Shown: positions 16,938-27,242, counted from the first letter of the stretch. The stretch is 64,000 nucleotides of DNA from Huaxiibacter chinensis (GCF_022171985.1 NZ_JAJVHF010000003.1:1-64000), one strand, 5' to 3'. Numbers and translations are program-made. The notes: generated by a model from the letters alone, not told the origin.

Positions 16938-18245
16938 TTACCGTAGCGCGTTCGCGATTGCACTAAACATCAGTGAGGCTTCAAGCGGTTGTGCGCTGAA
17001 AGAAGGCTCAGCCTGCGGCCAGGTTGACCATTGCACAATAACCAGATTTTCCGCGCGATTGACCATAATCATTTGTCCAAAAATGCCCAAGGCCCACAGC
17101 GAATCTTTTAACGATGAATCTGGCGCTGGCGTGACGTTTTTAGCATTGACCGGGACTTCATTATTCCACCACTGGTAGCCGTAAAGTCCTTCTGGATGCG
17201 CCGCCGAGACAGAGCCTTTCGCGTGCGTCCAGCCGGCGGATTGTGCAACCCAGCCTTCGGGTAAAATGGCCTTACCATTTGGTAATTTACCGTCGTTCAG
17301 GACAAACTCGCCAAAGCGTCCCCAGTCTTCCAGCGTTGCGTTAAATCCATGTGCGCCCACGTCATGCTCACCTTTGGCGTAAGCATGCCACACGCCGTCG
17401 CTTGCCATCCCCCATGGCTGCCAGATACTTTTTTCCAGATAAGCCGCCAGCGTCATGCCGGTGGCACGCTCTAACACATCCCCCAGTAACCATGCCCCAC
17501 CCGAGGAGTAAGACCAGTTTTGCCCGGCAGGGTGCGCGCGAGGTAATTCGGCAACCAGCTTACGGACGCAGGCGTAGGTGCCAGGACTGGCTTCGCACTG
17601 GGTGAGCTTCGCAAAATCCGACGTTGGCTGGGTGTAGTCTTCATTCCAGGCGACGCCAGAGGTATGGGTGATTAGCTGCTTAAGCGTAACGCCCTCCCAG
17701 GCCGTCCCTTTTAAATCAGGCTCGTACTGCGTCACGCGATCGTCCAACGAGTGGATTTTTCCCTCTTTTATCGCCACCCCCACGAGTATAGATACCACCG
17801 ATTTACCCACCGAGCGGGAGGTCCATAGCGTGGAGTCCGTGTTGCCTTCAGCCAGATATTTATACGCAATTTTGCCGTCTTTAAGTACCAGCATCCCGCT
17901 GACATTCTGCCGTTTAAGATACTCTTTCAGGTTCCGGGTCTGCCCGTTGACCTCATAGTGAGCCTCCTTCAGAGGCGTGGTGGAAACCGGCAGGGGCGTG
18001 GCGTTTCCGTGATGGAAGACATCGCCTGCATAATTACGGTAATCATTGCGAAAACCGACTACCCGGTCAGACTGGCTCCAGGTGAGCATGTTGCGGGTAT
18101 CCGGGAGCTGGGTATCGTATGGCGCAGGACAGACGCTGAGTTCGGTGCCTTTACATGCCGCCAGCGCATCCGGAGCGACAACGCTGCTGAACAGTCCAAC
18201 GACGAGGCTGGCTAACAGTGTGGAATTGAATGTTTTATTTGTCAT
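16938..18245 (-). CDS. Secreted serine hydrolase of the beta-lactamase/esterase (class C-like) fold
   Basis: The 435-residue protein has a Sec signal peptide (TNKTFNSTLLASLVVGLF...APDALA, cleavage near 29). The SxxK catalytic motif is SVGK within WTSRSVGKSVVSILVG (about 146-149). The tyrosine motif is YSS in NWSYSSGGAWLLGD, and ALGIFGQMI lies where a KTG-like motif would fall. It resembles the 6-aminohexanoate-dimer hydrolase/EstB type more than AmpC, so carboxylesterase or amidase activity in the periplasm is likelier than cephalosporin resistance. It is divergent from a LysR regulator that probably controls it. The substrate is unknown. Confidence 0.78.
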   Translation of the reverse strand: MTNKTFNSTLLASLVVGLFSSVVAPDALAACKGTELSVCPAPYDTQLPDTRNMLTWSQSDRVVGFRNDYRNYAGDVFHHGNATPLPVSTTPLKEAHYEVNGQTRNLKEYLKRQNVSGMLVLKDGKIAYKYLAEGNTDSTLWTSRSVGKSVVSILVGVAIKEGKIHSLDDRVTQYEPDLKGTAWEGVTLKQLITHTSGVAWNEDYTQPTSDFAKLTQCEASPGTYACVRKLVAELPRAHPAGQNWSYSSGGAWLLGDVLERATGMTLAAYLEKSIWQPWGMASDGVWHAYAKGEHDVGAHGFNATLEDWGRFGEFVLNDGKLPNGKAILPEGWVAQSAGWTHAKGSVSAAHPEGLYGYQWWNNEVPVNAKNVTPAPDSSLKDSLWALGIFGQMIMVNRAENLVIVQWSTWPQAEPSFSAQPLEASLMFSAIANALR

Positions 18246-18352
18246 GAGGTATCTCGCATCAGTAAGGAGTGCTGCCAGTTTAAAAATTCCCGGCTTATAA
18301 TGAAAAACGCGTTATGGGGGAAAATCCCCCGTAAATTTGACAGGAGCATGTG

Positions 18353-19243
18353 GTGCCATCGTTGATTTATTCCTTTGCCCAACTCGAAGCGTTCACGGCC
18401 GTGGTGGAGTATGGGAGCCTGGCAAAAGCGGCGGTTAAGCTGGGCAAGGACCGAACGACGCTTCGGGATCTCATTGATTTTCTTGAAGACGGGTTAGGCT
18501 ACCCCCTTTTTTTGCGGGAAGGGCGCAGCCTGCGGCTGACCCCGGAAGGGGAACAGCTTCAGCGTCAGGCTCACTTACTGATGCGCCAGGTAAAAGCGTT
18601 TGAGGCCTTTGCCCGGGATGTGCCGCGAAGCGCAACGCAGGACATCTCCCTCGTTTACGATCCTTTTACCCCCGTGGCTTTTTTGCAGGCGCTGATCCGC
18701 GAGATGGCCGCACAGAACAGACGTCTCAGTCTGGTCAGCGCCTCGCGCGATGAAGCGGAACAGATGCTGGAGCGAGGACAAGCCGATCTGGGCGTCTGTC
18801 AGGCGCGCAACCGAAGCGTCGGTAATGAGATGGAGTGGCGCGCCTTAGGGGCGATCGACATGGATTTTTACGCCTCCAGATTGCTTTTTGCCGCCGATCG
18901 GCAGCCGCTCTCGCTGCTCGAACTGTCACTGACTCCGCAAATCGTTATGCATGCAGCGTCGGATGAACCTGTTGCACGCCGCCTGCAAATTTCTGGAAAC
19001 ACCGTTCGGGCGAACGCGCAGGAAATGGTGCGCGGCCTGCTTGAAGAAGGGGTAGGGTGGGGGCTATTACCCACGCATTTTCAGGCGGAACGCTGGCGGG
19101 ATGTGCAGCCGTTACGCACGGAAGTAGGAAATCAGGGCATAAGCCAGACGATGGTAACGATCTGGAAACCGGGGAACGATAAGCGGGCGATGATTGATGA
19201 AACGCTGGCACTGATGCCGCTGCTCTGGCGCTCGGCAGGATAA
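18353..19243 (+). CDS. LysR-type transcriptional regulator
   Basis: The 296-residue protein has an N-terminal winged helix (FAQLEAFTAVVEYGSLAKAAVKLG, about 8-31) followed by a linker helix and a LysR effector domain. Two consecutive GTG codons are available; the second (18353) sits 6 bp after AGGAG, so I prefer it. It is divergently transcribed from the serine hydrolase gene with about 105 bp between starts, the usual arrangement of a LysR regulator and its target. The recognition helix (KDRTTLRDLIDFLE) departs from the usual S.PA.S.QI pattern. Ligand unknown. Confidence 0.85.
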   Translation: MPSLIYSFAQLEAFTAVVEYGSLAKAAVKLGKDRTTLRDLIDFLEDGLGYPLFLREGRSLRLTPEGEQLQRQAHLLMRQVKAFEAFARDVPRSATQDISLVYDPFTPVAFLQALIREMAAQNRRLSLVSASRDEAEQMLERGQADLGVCQARNRSVGNEMEWRALGAIDMDFYASRLLFAADRQPLSLLELSLTPQIVMHAASDEPVARRLQISGNTVRANAQEMVRGLLEEGVGWGLLPTHFQAERWRDVQPLRTEVGNQGISQTMVTIWKPGNDKRAMIDETLALMPLLWRSAG

Positions 19244-19330
19244 TGGGCCGGGCTTCGCCACCCAGGCGAAACAGCGCATTCAGCTGTCTTTTGGCCCTTT
19301 GCGTTTGACGTGGTGAGTTGAGCGCGCGCG

Positions 19331-20050
19331 TTACTGACAATATTGTCTGAGCAGTGCCCGTTGCTCGGGCTGAAGCCGGTAGCGGTACACCGGACGCCCC
19401 GTAGCGCCGTAGTGAATGCTGGTAAACAGAATAGTCACCTGGGCCAGCCAGATAAGGTATTTGCGGCAGGAGACGCGCGAGATAGCCACCGCGTTCGCCA
19501 GGTCATCCGTCGAGAACTCAGCGTCCGGGTGCGCATCAATCCACAGGCAGAGCGTGCGTAAGGTTTGCGGCGTCAGCCCTTTTGGCAGGCGCTTACTGTC
19601 CGCCAGCTCCGCTGCGCCGCCATGCAGCAATCGATCGACATCGGTCTGTTTGTAGTTTTGATGAGAGCCCATCAGCTGTCTTTTTTTGCTCCAGCCTTTT
19701 AGCGCCTCTTCAAAACGCGGGAACTGGAACGGCTTAATGAGATAATCCACCACACCGTAGTGCATCGAGGTCTGAATCGTGGTGGCATCCGAGGCGGATG
19801 AAATCATGATCACATCAATTGCGCGGCCAGAGGCACGAATCATGGGCAGGAGATCCAGGCCATTATCCTGCTGCATAAACACATCCAGCAAAATCAGATC
19901 GACAGGGTGATGGGGGTCATTTATAACCGCTTCGGCCTGGCCGAGCGTAGAGGCGATTCCACAGCAGCTAAATCCCTCAACGCGATTAACGTACAGACGG
20001 TTGAGGTCGGCCACCATGGCATCATCATCGACAATTAAGACATTTATCAC
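19331..20050 (-). CDS. dcuR: DcuR-like response regulator (CitB family)
   Basis: The 239-residue protein has a receiver domain (1-120) with phospho-acceptor D56 (DLILLDVF), acidic pocket D8-D9-D10 and K107-type lysine in YLIKPF. A C-terminal DNA-binding domain follows (RLPKGLTPQTLRTLCLWIDAHPDAEFSTDDLA). It matches E. coli DcuR at most positions, including the end (GRPVYRYRLQ...LLRQYCQ). DcuR activates fumarate and succinate transport and reduction genes (dcuB, frd, dctA). It overlaps dcuS by 4 bp. No dcuB or fumB lies next to it, so it may be a paralogue with a different regulon. Confidence 0.88.
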   Translation of the reverse strand: MINVLIVDDDAMVADLNRLYVNRVEGFSCCGIASTLGQAEAVINDPHHPVDLILLDVFMQQDNGLDLLPMIRASGRAIDVIMISSASDATTIQTSMHYGVVDYLIKPFQFPRFEEALKGWSKKRQLMGSHQNYKQTDVDRLLHGGAAELADSKRLPKGLTPQTLRTLCLWIDAHPDAEFSTDDLANAVAISRVSCRKYLIWLAQVTILFTSIHYGATGRPVYRYRLQPEQRALLRQYCQ

Positions 20051-21660
20051 GCGATTTTCCTCTCGCTATCCCAGGGAATATGGACAAAAAATTGAGTAAA
20101 TACGCCGGGTTCTGACTCACAGGTGATTTCACCGCCCAGCCTTTCAATTTGCTGGCGAGCCAGGAACAAACCCACGCCCCGGTTTTCACCTTTGGTGGAG
20201 AAGCCCCGGTTAAAAATATGCGCTATACGCTCGCTATCGATACCCGGACCGTCATCGCTGACCTCACCGCTAAGCCAGCCCTTCTGATAGTGCAGCATCA
20301 GGCTGATTTCGCCTTCGGCCTGCCCGGCCATGGCGTCGAGCGCATTTTCGATCAGATTCCCGATAACCGTGATCAACACCGTGACCTGCTCTTCATTGGG
20401 CGTGTCGGGAACCTGGCACGCATCCGAAAGCGTCAGGGTAAAGCCCGCTTCTTTGACCCGGTTGATTTTCCCCAGCAGGAAGCCCGCGATAACCGGTGAT
20501 TTAATTTTACGCTGAATAGCACCGATATCGGTCTGATAATTTTGTGCCGTCTGCAGCACATACGCTTCCAGCTTGTCGTACCGCTTCATGTGGAGCAGCC
20601 CAAGGATCACATGCAGTTTGTTCATAAACTCATGGGACTGGGTGCGCAGGACGTCGACGTAGTTCACCATGCCATCCATGCGCTGCATCAGCTCTCGGAT
20701 CTCGGTTTTGTCACGGAAAGTGCTAATCGCGCCGATTACATGATTTTGATTTTTAACCGGGACCGTATTGCAGAGCAGCAGGCGGCCGTTACAGTCAATT
20801 TCTTGATCCTGCAATGCTGTGCCGGTTTGCGAGACGCGGCGCAGGGCCGCCAGCATCGGGACATGAAGCAGTTCAGGTTTTTTTTGTGCCGGCAGCTGCA
20901 GGATCTGGCGTGCAGCATGGTTAATCATGGTCACCTCCCCCTGACTATCCACCGCGATGACGCCCTCTTTAAGCGATTGCAGCATGGCCTGACGTTGTTC
21001 AAACAGCGTGGAAATCTCGTGCGGCTCAAGGCCAAACAATATCCGTTTGAGAAAATAGACCAGCCCCCAGGTGCCTAACGTCCCCATGAAGGCGCTAAAG
21101 AGCACCGTCCAGATGACGCTCCAGCGACTGCGGCTGATTTGTTCATCGACCTTTTCGAGGGAGATCCCGACCGACACGACCCCGATTTGCTGGTGGCTGT
21201 CGTTATAAACCGGCGTAAACACCCGCAGGGCTTCTGCAAGAACGCCATGATTGACCGCGACGTTCTCATGCCCCAGCAGGGCAGGTTTCAGATCGTCGCC
21301 GATAAAGCTTTTTCCAAGCAGGCTGCGGTTGGGGTGAGAATAACGAATGCCCTGCATATTGGTGACCACGACAAAATGCAGGCCGTTGCGTTGGCTAACC
21401 GCGTCCACTACGGGCGGGATAATATTTTTGTCAGGCGTGGTCATCAGTCCGCGTTTCACGTCAGGGCTATCGGCGAGGGTGCGGGCAATGGCCAGCGCGG
21501 TGTCCTTGACGCCGTTGCGGGTCGCCTGGGTGATTTGCAGAAAGTAGAGGGTAAACAGAACGGCTAAAACGGAACCAATCACACTGCATACCATCAGGGT
21601 GACCAGCGTGCTGAGTTTCATTGGGCGCTTGCGCGTCGTGGTAAAAGGCAAATCGCTCAC
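20047..21660 (-). CDS. dcuS: DcuS-like C4-dicarboxylate sensor histidine kinase
   Basis: The 537-residue inner-membrane sensor has TM1 at about 18-42 and a periplasmic PAS domain (45-180) with the ligand residues of DcuS conserved (RYSH near 106-109; RVFTP near 146-150). TM2 is at about 182-204, then a cytoplasmic PAS (215-320) and a HisKA_7TM-type kinase with phospho-His H343 in SHEFMNKLHVILGLLH. The N-box is NLIENALDA and the G-boxes are DDGPGI and GVGLFLARQQ. E. coli DcuS (543 residues) senses fumarate, succinate and malate together with DctA or DcuB. Its 3' end overlaps dcuR. Confidence 0.89.
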   Translation of the reverse strand: MSDLPFTTTRKRPMKLSTLVTLMVCSVIGSVLAVLFTLYFLQITQATRNGVKDTALAIARTLADSPDVKRGLMTTPDKNIIPPVVDAVSQRNGLHFVVVTNMQGIRYSHPNRSLLGKSFIGDDLKPALLGHENVAVNHGVLAEALRVFTPVYNDSHQQIGVVSVGISLEKVDEQISRSRWSVIWTVLFSAFMGTLGTWGLVYFLKRILFGLEPHEISTLFEQRQAMLQSLKEGVIAVDSQGEVTMINHAARQILQLPAQKKPELLHVPMLAALRRVSQTGTALQDQEIDCNGRLLLCNTVPVKNQNHVIGAISTFRDKTEIRELMQRMDGMVNYVDVLRTQSHEFMNKLHVILGLLHMKRYDKLEAYVLQTAQNYQTDIGAIQRKIKSPVIAGFLLGKINRVKEAGFTLTLSDACQVPDTPNEEQVTVLITVIGNLIENALDAMAGQAEGEISLMLHYQKGWLSGEVSDDGPGIDSERIAHIFNRGFSTKGENRGVGLFLARQQIERLGGEITCESEPGVFTQFFVHIPWDSERKIA

Positions 21661-21891
21661 TAAAACCCCATAGCAAATAAGAAAGGGTAATTATCGCTGA
21701 AGACGGCGTTTTCTCAAAGCCATGTAAAAGTTTACAAATGCAGTTTATTTAACGACTTGCTTTACGGGGCAATAATATTAAACGCGCAGAATACCTGCTC
21801 AAAGCGATTGGAAAGTAAGGGAAAAGGGAACGTGCGGGAGAAAACGGTGGTGATTCTGTCCGGTGCAAGGGGCGCCATGACTTTACACGCA

Positions 21892-21916
21892 TAAAAAAGG
21901 CCGCGCGTGCGGCCTT
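21892..21916 (-). terminator. Rho-independent terminator of the porin gene
   Basis: On the minus strand AAGGCCGC-ACGC-GCGGCCTT is followed by TTTT, 13 bp after the porin stop codon. Confidence 0.9.
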
Positions 21917-21928
21917 AGATGAGGGCAA

Positions 21929-23095
21929 TCAGAACTGATAGATCATGCCCACGCCAACGATGTCATCGGTGGCGATGCCGTTGTCAGCATAGAAGGCGTC
22001 ATCTTCATCCAGCAGGTTGATTTTATAATCAACGTAGGTTGAGAAGTTTTTGTTGAAGTTGTAGGTCATGCCGACGTCGACGTAGTTAACCAGGTCCTGG
22101 TCAACATAGTCGTAGCCGTTACCTGGATGGTAGTCGTTGCCACCCAGATCTTTACCTTTTGAATAAACCCAGGCCAGAGAAGGGCGCAGACCAAAATCGA
22201 ACAGATACTGTGCAACCGCTTCAAAGTTCTGGGTTTTGTTCGCAATACCAACGTCACCGTATGGCGTCATATTACGGGTTTCGGCGTACATCATCGCCAG
22301 GTAGTAACCCTTAGCATCGTATTTCGCGCCAACGGTCCAGGCTTCAGCCGTGTTACCACCCGCACCTTTGCTATAGCGGTTCAGGCTACCCGCGCCGTAA
22401 GCCACCTGATCGTTAGTACGGTCAGAAGAGGCGTAAGCCGCACCCAGGGTCAGACCGAAGTCGAAGTTATAAGAGGTCGACATACCGAAGCCGTCACCAT
22501 TCTGGAAACGCACATCGTCGTGACCATTCTTAGTGCCTTCCTGATCTTCATCGGCATTTGAACCTTCATTATTGCCCTGATATTGCAGCGCAACGTTCAG
22601 GCCATCAACCAGACCAAAGAAACCGGCATTACGATAGGTTGCCACGCCGTTCGCACGGCCTGTCATAAAGTTATCGGTCCAGGTATAGGAGTCGCCACCA
22701 AATACCGGCAGCATATCGGTCCAGGCTTCAACGTCATACACGACGCCGTAATTACGTCCGTAATCGAACGAACCCAAATTAGCATATTTCAGACCCGCAA
22801 AGGCCAGACGATTAAAAGAGGTATCGCCTGCATCTTCGGTGTCATTCGCGTAGGTTTTGTATTCCCACTGACCGTAACCCGTCAGGTCCTGATTAATTTG
22901 CGTTTCGCCTTTAAAGCCAATCTGGACGTAGGTTTCATCGCCATCATCCCCGGCGTGATCGGAGAAGGTATGACGCGCATCGATTTTACCGTACAGGTCA
23001 ACTTTGTTGCCGTCTTTGTTATACATCTCGGCCGCATTTGCTGCGCCTGCAACAAGTAATGCGGGTACAAGAATAGCCAGAACTTTTCTTTTCAT
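21929..23095 (-). CDS. OmpC/OmpS-type trimeric outer membrane porin
   Basis: The 388-residue precursor has a 21-residue signal peptide ([21 protein letters not shown]) and a mature start [21 protein letters not shown]. The eyelet-loop segment ..[26 protein letters not shown] (L3) contains a PEFGGD-like motif, and the protein ends in Phe (GVGMIYQF), the BAM signal. It forms 16-stranded general diffusion pores. The location next to dcm is that of Salmonella ompS1 and the E. coli yedS pseudogene, so I favour an OmpS-type quiescent porin over OmpC itself. The leader is long and AT-rich, in keeping with H-NS/OmpR control seen for ompS1; that is inference. Confidence 0.88.
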   Translation of the reverse strand: MKRKVLAILVPALLVAGAANAAEMYNKDGNKVDLYGKIDARHTFSDHAGDDGDETYVQIGFKGETQINQDLTGYGQWEYKTYANDTEDAGDTSFNRLAFAGLKYANLGSFDYGRNYGVVYDVEAWTDMLPVFGGDSYTWTDNFMTGRANGVATYRNAGFFGLVDGLNVALQYQGNNEGSNADEDQEGTKNGHDDVRFQNGDGFGMSTSYNFDFGLTLGAAYASSDRTNDQVAYGAGSLNRYSKGAGGNTAEAWTVGAKYDAKGYYLAMMYAETRNMTPYGDVGIANKTQNFEAVAQYLFDFGLRPSLAWVYSKGKDLGGNDYHPGNGYDYVDQDLVNYVDVGMTYNFNKNFSTYVDYKINLLDEDDAFYADNGIATDDIVGVGMIYQF

Positions 23096-23530
23096 TATAT
23101 ATTCCCTTTAAATATAATTGCTGTGAATATACGTAATTACCTCCGTAACTACATTTTCGATACTATTCCAGGAGTGAGGAATTAGTTTCAAAAATAAATG
23201 TAATTAAATGATGTAATTTATTTCATAATATTTCTATCGATCTCATTATTTTTCCGGTGAATAATATTGCTTATTAATATATTTAAATAATATGTACCGT
23301 TCAGAACCTGAAATAAATATCTCAGTAAAGGTATTGCTTTCGATCAAATTAAAATTCATTTCTGCATCCAGATAACGCTCTCCGCGTCGATTAAACGTTA
23401 AAGTGTGATGCCCTTCGCAAGGGAAGGGAAAAGGGGCGGTAAAGACTCTGAAGACGCATTTTGCCACGCGGGAGACATAGATCGTCAGGCAGAAAAATTG
23501 CTATGGTGGCGCATTAGACAAGGAGAACCT
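23096..23530. other. AT-rich region between porin gene and yedJ
   Basis: The 435-bp divergent intergenic region is strongly AT-rich from 23100 to 23300. It must hold the porin promoter and operator sites, but no unambiguous OmpR box could be picked by eye. A 73-codon minus-strand ORF inside it has no recognisable features. Confidence 0.5.
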
Positions 23531-24226
23531 ATGAACATTCTGCAGTGGCAGCAGCGCTTTGAGGCGTGGTTAAACGGCAATCATACGACGGAGGATACCG
23601 CGCACGACCTCTCGCATTTTCGGCGGGTATGGCAGAGTGCGCAGCGCATTATGGCAGGGGAGACGGTCGACCCGCTGGTGATTCTGACCGCGTGTTATTT
23701 CCATGACATCGTCAGTTTGCCAAAAAATCATCCCGAGCGGAGCCGCTCCTCACAGCTTGCCGCGCAGAAGACCTGCCAGATCCTTGCAGAAGCCTTCCCT
23801 GATTTTCCGGCCAGCCGCTATTCTGCCGTCGCGCATGCCATCGAGGCGCACAGCTTTAGCGCGCGTATTGCGCCGCAAACGCAGGAAGCCAAAATTGTGC
23901 AGGATGCCGACAGGCTGGAGGCGCTCGGGGCCATCGGATTAGCGCGCGTCTTCGCGATATCTGGCGCCCTGGGCGTGGCGTTATTCGATGCCCTCGACCC
24001 CTTTGCCGACCACCGGCCCTTAAACGACAAGGCCTTTGCACTGGACCATTTTCAGACCAAACTTTTACGCTTGCCTGAATCAATGCAGACGGAAAAAGGG
24101 CGGGAACTGGCCCGACACAATGCCGATTTCCTGCTGCAGTTTATGGCGAAGCTCAGCGCGGAGTTACAGGGGGACAGTACAGGGATGGATGAGAATCTGT
24201 TGTGCCGTTTCAGGCCGCATCTGTAG
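23531..24226 (+). CDS. yedJ: YedJ, HD-domain phosphohydrolase
   Basis: The 231-residue cytosolic protein carries the metal-dependent HD signature: H in [12 protein letters not shown] in [21 protein letters not shown] (about 58-59) and D in [21 protein letters not shown]. It matches E. coli YedJ, whose substrate is not established. The start at 23531 is preceded by AAGGAG at 23519; a longer frame upstream (from 23405) is not homologous. It lies 49 bp before dcm. Confidence 0.92.
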   Translation: MNILQWQQRFEAWLNGNHTTEDTAHDLSHFRRVWQSAQRIMAGETVDPLVILTACYFHDIVSLPKNHPERSRSSQLAAQKTCQILAEAFPDFPASRYSAVAHAIEAHSFSARIAPQTQEAKIVQDADRLEALGAIGLARVFAISGALGVALFDALDPFADHRPLNDKAFALDHFQTKLLRLPESMQTEKGRELARHNADFLLQFMAKLSAELQGDSTGMDENLLCRFRPHL

Positions 24227-24275
24227 GACGGAACTATGTTAATCTGTCTTCAGTCTCAATTGGCCGGTTAAAGGT

Positions 24276-25706
24276 ATGCAGGAAAAACAAGCAGTGAGGG
24301 AGGCGGCGTATCCGCTGGCAGAAAAATCCACGGCAGCGGTGCAGGCGTTATTACATCGGCTGCTGACAATTTATGATGCCAAAACGCTGGTCAACTATCT
24401 GAATGCGCAGGGTGAGAGCCACTGGAGCCCGGCAATCCTTAAACGTCTGGTGACCAGCGATCGCGCCGGGCTGCGCGTGAGTGAAGGCGAGTATCATTTT
24501 CTGCAAAATCTGCTGCCGCGCCCGCCGGCCGCGCATCCTGACTATGCTTTCCGCTTTATCGATCTCTTTGCGGGTATCGGTGGGATCCGCCACGGTTTTG
24601 AAGCGATAGGCGGGCAGTGCGTGTTTACCAGCGAATGGAATAAACACGCGGTGCGTACCTATAAAGCCAACTGGTACTGCGATCCCGCTGCGCACCAGTT
24701 TAACGAAGATATCCGCGACGTCACGCTCAGCCATAAAAGCGGCGTCAGCGATGAAGAAGCCGCCCGGCATATTCGGCAGGTCATCCCCGCGCATGACGTA
24801 TTACTGGCAGGATTTCCGTGTCAGCCTTTCTCGCTGGCGGGGGTCTCGAAAAAGAACGCCATGGGGCGCGCCCACGGTTTCGCCTGCGATACCCAGGGCA
24901 CGCTGTTTTTCGACGTTGTGCGTATTATTGACGCCCGACGTCCGGCTATTTTCGTCCTCGAGAATGTCAAAAACCTCAAGAGCCACGACGGGGGCAAAAC
25001 CTTCCGCATTATTATGCAAACGCTCGATGAGCTGGGCTATGACGTTGCCGATTCAGAGGTGATGGGGGCAGACGACCCTAAAATTATCGACGGTAAACAC
25101 TTCCTGCCGCAGCACCGGGAGCGCATCGTGCTGGTGGGCTTTCGTCGTGAGCTGAATCTGAAGGGCGATTTTACCCTGCGGGATATTCCGTCACTCTATC
25201 CGGCGCGGCGGCCGTCTGTCGCCGAGCTGCTGGAGCCGGTGGTCGACGCAAAATTTATTCTCACCCCCGTGCTGTGGAAATACCTCTACCGCTATGCCAA
25301 AAAGCATCAGGCGAAAGGCAACGGTTTTGGCTTCGGCATGGTCGATCCGACCAACCCAAACAGCGTCACCCGCACCCTGTCGGCACGTTATTATAAAGAC
25401 GGCGCGGAAATCCTTATCGATCGTGGGTGGGATAAAGCGCTGGGCGAACGTCATTTTGACGATCCCGAAAACCAGCGACATCGGCCACGCCGTCTGACAC
25501 CCCGTGAATGCGCCCGTCTGATGGGATTCGAGACGCCGCAAGGTTACCAGTTCCGCATACCCGTTTCTGACACCCAGGCGTATCGCCAGTTTGGTAATTC
25601 GGTGGTGGTGCCCGCCTTTGCCGCGGTGGCAAAACTGCTTGAGTCGCGCATCAGGCGTGCCGTTCAGCTCCGCCTGAGTGAGGCCGTCAATGACGGATGT
25701 GCATGA
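24276..25706 (+). CDS. dcm: DNA-cytosine methyltransferase Dcm
   Basis: The 476-residue C5-cytosine methyltransferase acts on CCWGG sites. Motif I is [15 protein letters not shown] (about 94-108), the catalytic PCQ has C182 ([11 protein letters not shown]), ENVKN is the motif VI equivalent and [10 protein letters not shown] is motif X. There is an N-terminal extension of about 85 residues, as in E. coli Dcm (472 residues). The 3' end overlaps vsr by 17 bp in another frame, the same device as in E. coli, ensuring that T:G mismatches arising from 5-methylcytosine are repaired. Confidence 0.96.
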   Translation: MQEKQAVREAAYPLAEKSTAAVQALLHRLLTIYDAKTLVNYLNAQGESHWSPAILKRLVTSDRAGLRVSEGEYHFLQNLLPRPPAAHPDYAFRFIDLFAGIGGIRHGFEAIGGQCVFTSEWNKHAVRTYKANWYCDPAAHQFNEDIRDVTLSHKSGVSDEEAARHIRQVIPAHDVLLAGFPCQPFSLAGVSKKNAMGRAHGFACDTQGTLFFDVVRIIDARRPAIFVLENVKNLKSHDGGKTFRIIMQTLDELGYDVADSEVMGADDPKIIDGKHFLPQHRERIVLVGFRRELNLKGDFTLRDIPSLYPARRPSVAELLEPVVDAKFILTPVLWKYLYRYAKKHQAKGNGFGFGMVDPTNPNSVTRTLSARYYKDGAEILIDRGWDKALGERHFDDPENQRHRPRRLTPRECARLMGFETPQGYQFRIPVSDTQAYRQFGNSVVVPAFAAVAKLLESRIRRAVQLRLSEAVNDGCA

Positions 25707-26181
25707 TAAAGCGACCCGCAGCAAGAATATGCGGGCGATCGGGACCCGCGACACGGCGATTGAAAAACGTCTTGCCGGATTGCTGACCCAGGCCGGTTTC
25801 GAGTATCGCGTACAGGATGCCGCGCTGGCCGGGCGTCCTGATTTCGTTATCGACAGCTATCAGTGCATTATTTTTACCCATGGCTGTTTCTGGCATCACC
25901 ACGACTGCTATCTGTTCAAAGTGCCGGCCACCCGCACTGAATTCTGGCTGGATAAAATCGGTAAAAACGTCATTCGCGATGCGCGGGATCGCGCCGCGCT
26001 GCTGGCTCAGGGCTGGCGGGTGCTGGTGGTGTGGGAATGTGCACTGCGGGGCAGGTTAAAACTCGATGACGCCGCGCTTATCGAGCGACTTGAAGAGTGG
26101 ATCTGCGGTGGCGGGCAATCGGCGCAGATCGACACTCAGGGCATTCAGGATATTACGGCTTACCCGTCTCACAAGGCGTAA
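25690..26181 (+). CDS. vsr: Very short patch repair endonuclease Vsr
   Basis: The 163-residue mismatch endonuclease nicks 5' to the T of a T:G mismatch in CTWGG. Catalytic D51 (GRPDFVID), F62-T63-H64 and H69 ([12 protein letters not shown], with a zinc Cys/His cluster) are all in the E. coli positions. The ATG at 25690 ([17 protein letters not shown]) is chosen by homology; the in-frame GTG at 25678 would add four residues. It overlaps dcm at its 5' end and, convergently, the last 29 bp of yedA. Confidence 0.95.
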   Translation: MTDVHDKATRSKNMRAIGTRDTAIEKRLAGLLTQAGFEYRVQDAALAGRPDFVIDSYQCIIFTHGCFWHHHDCYLFKVPATRTEFWLDKIGKNVIRDARDRAALLAQGWRVLVVWECALRGRLKLDDAALIERLEEWICGGGQSAQIDTQGIQDITAYPSHKA

Positions 26182-27067
26182 TCACAGGTTTTGCCGGAAA
26201 GACATATTTCCCCAGCGTTACCAGCACCACCGCCATGATAATGACCCCCAACGCAAGCCATTCCACCGTCGACAGCACTTCCCCTGCGAACGTGGTGCCA
26301 AGCAGCACGGCCACCACCGGGTTCACATAGGCATAACTGGTGGCGACGGCCGGACTCACGTTACGGATCAGGAACATGTATGAACTGATTGCAATGATCG
26401 AGCCGAACAGGGTCAGATAACCCACCGCCAGGAAACCGGAAAGCGTCGGCATCGCGTTAAGCGTTTCGCCCGCCAGCGTCGAGGCAAGCAGCAGCACAAT
26501 CCCCGCCGCCAGCATTTCAATGGCACCGGCCATCATCCCGGTGGGAAGGGTAATCCGCGAACCCAGAACGGAACCAAATGCCCAGCTCATAGAACCCACC
26601 ATGATCAACACAGCGGCCCACGGATTCCCGCTCAGGTTGCCGCCGCTGTTCAGCAATATGATCCCCGCCAGGCCAATGCCGATCCCAATCCATTCCAGTT
26701 TACGGGTGCGGATGCCAAAAAAACGGCTAAAGCAAAGCGTAAACAGCGGAACGGTTGCCACCACTACGGCGGCGATACCGGAAGGCACATTTTGATGTTC
26801 GGCCACGGTGACGGCCCCGTTCCCCACGGCAAGCAGCAGCACACCTATAAGCGCGGCATTCAGCAGCGGGCGCAGCGGTGGGAGCCGGTGACCCCGAATG
26901 AGCAGAAAAGCCAGCAGCAGGATGCCCGCAGAGAGAAAGCGCACGCCCGCCATCATCAGCGGTGGCCAGCTCTCCACGCCGATCCGAATCACGAAATAGG
27001 TAGAACCCCAAATGATGTAGAGCGAAAAAAGCGCTCCGATAAGCGGTAATAATTGCCTGAAACGCAT
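26153..27067 (-). CDS. yedA: YedA, EamA/DMT-family inner-membrane transporter
   Basis: The 304-residue protein has ten hydrophobic helices arranged as two EamA repeats (about 10-140 and 155-290). Family signatures IIWGSTYFVIRIGVESWPPL and later MSWAFGSVLGSR, YLTLFGSIIAISSYMFLI and SYAYVNPVVAVLLG are present. It matches E. coli YedA. Its substrate is unsettled; DMT exporters usually expel amino acids or metabolites. It is convergent and overlapping with vsr. Confidence 0.92.
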   Translation of the reverse strand: MRFRQLLPLIGALFSLYIIWGSTYFVIRIGVESWPPLMMAGVRFLSAGILLLAFLLIRGHRLPPLRPLLNAALIGVLLLAVGNGAVTVAEHQNVPSGIAAVVVATVPLFTLCFSRFFGIRTRKLEWIGIGIGLAGIILLNSGGNLSGNPWAAVLIMVGSMSWAFGSVLGSRITLPTGMMAGAIEMLAAGIVLLLASTLAGETLNAMPTLSGFLAVGYLTLFGSIIAISSYMFLIRNVSPAVATSYAYVNPVVAVLLGTTFAGEVLSTVEWLALGVIIMAVVLVTLGKYVFPAKPVITPCETGKP

Positions 27068-27242
27068 AATCCCTCACGGCGAAATAAAAAGGTCGCTTAT
27101 AGTAAATGACAAAACGATTCGCCAGGCGAGTGTTTTAATTGTATTGAAGATGTGAATTTTTTGTTGACTAAAAGAGCCTGTTTCAGGGTCGACGCTTTTG
27201 CTCCATACTATTCACTTAACGACAAAAAGAAGGATAGATATT

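Noticed and set aside
23246..23467. 73-codon minus-strand ORF between the porin gene and yedJ
   Set aside because: It lies in AT-rich leader DNA, has no recognisable motif or ribosome site, and runs into the region just upstream of the yedJ start.
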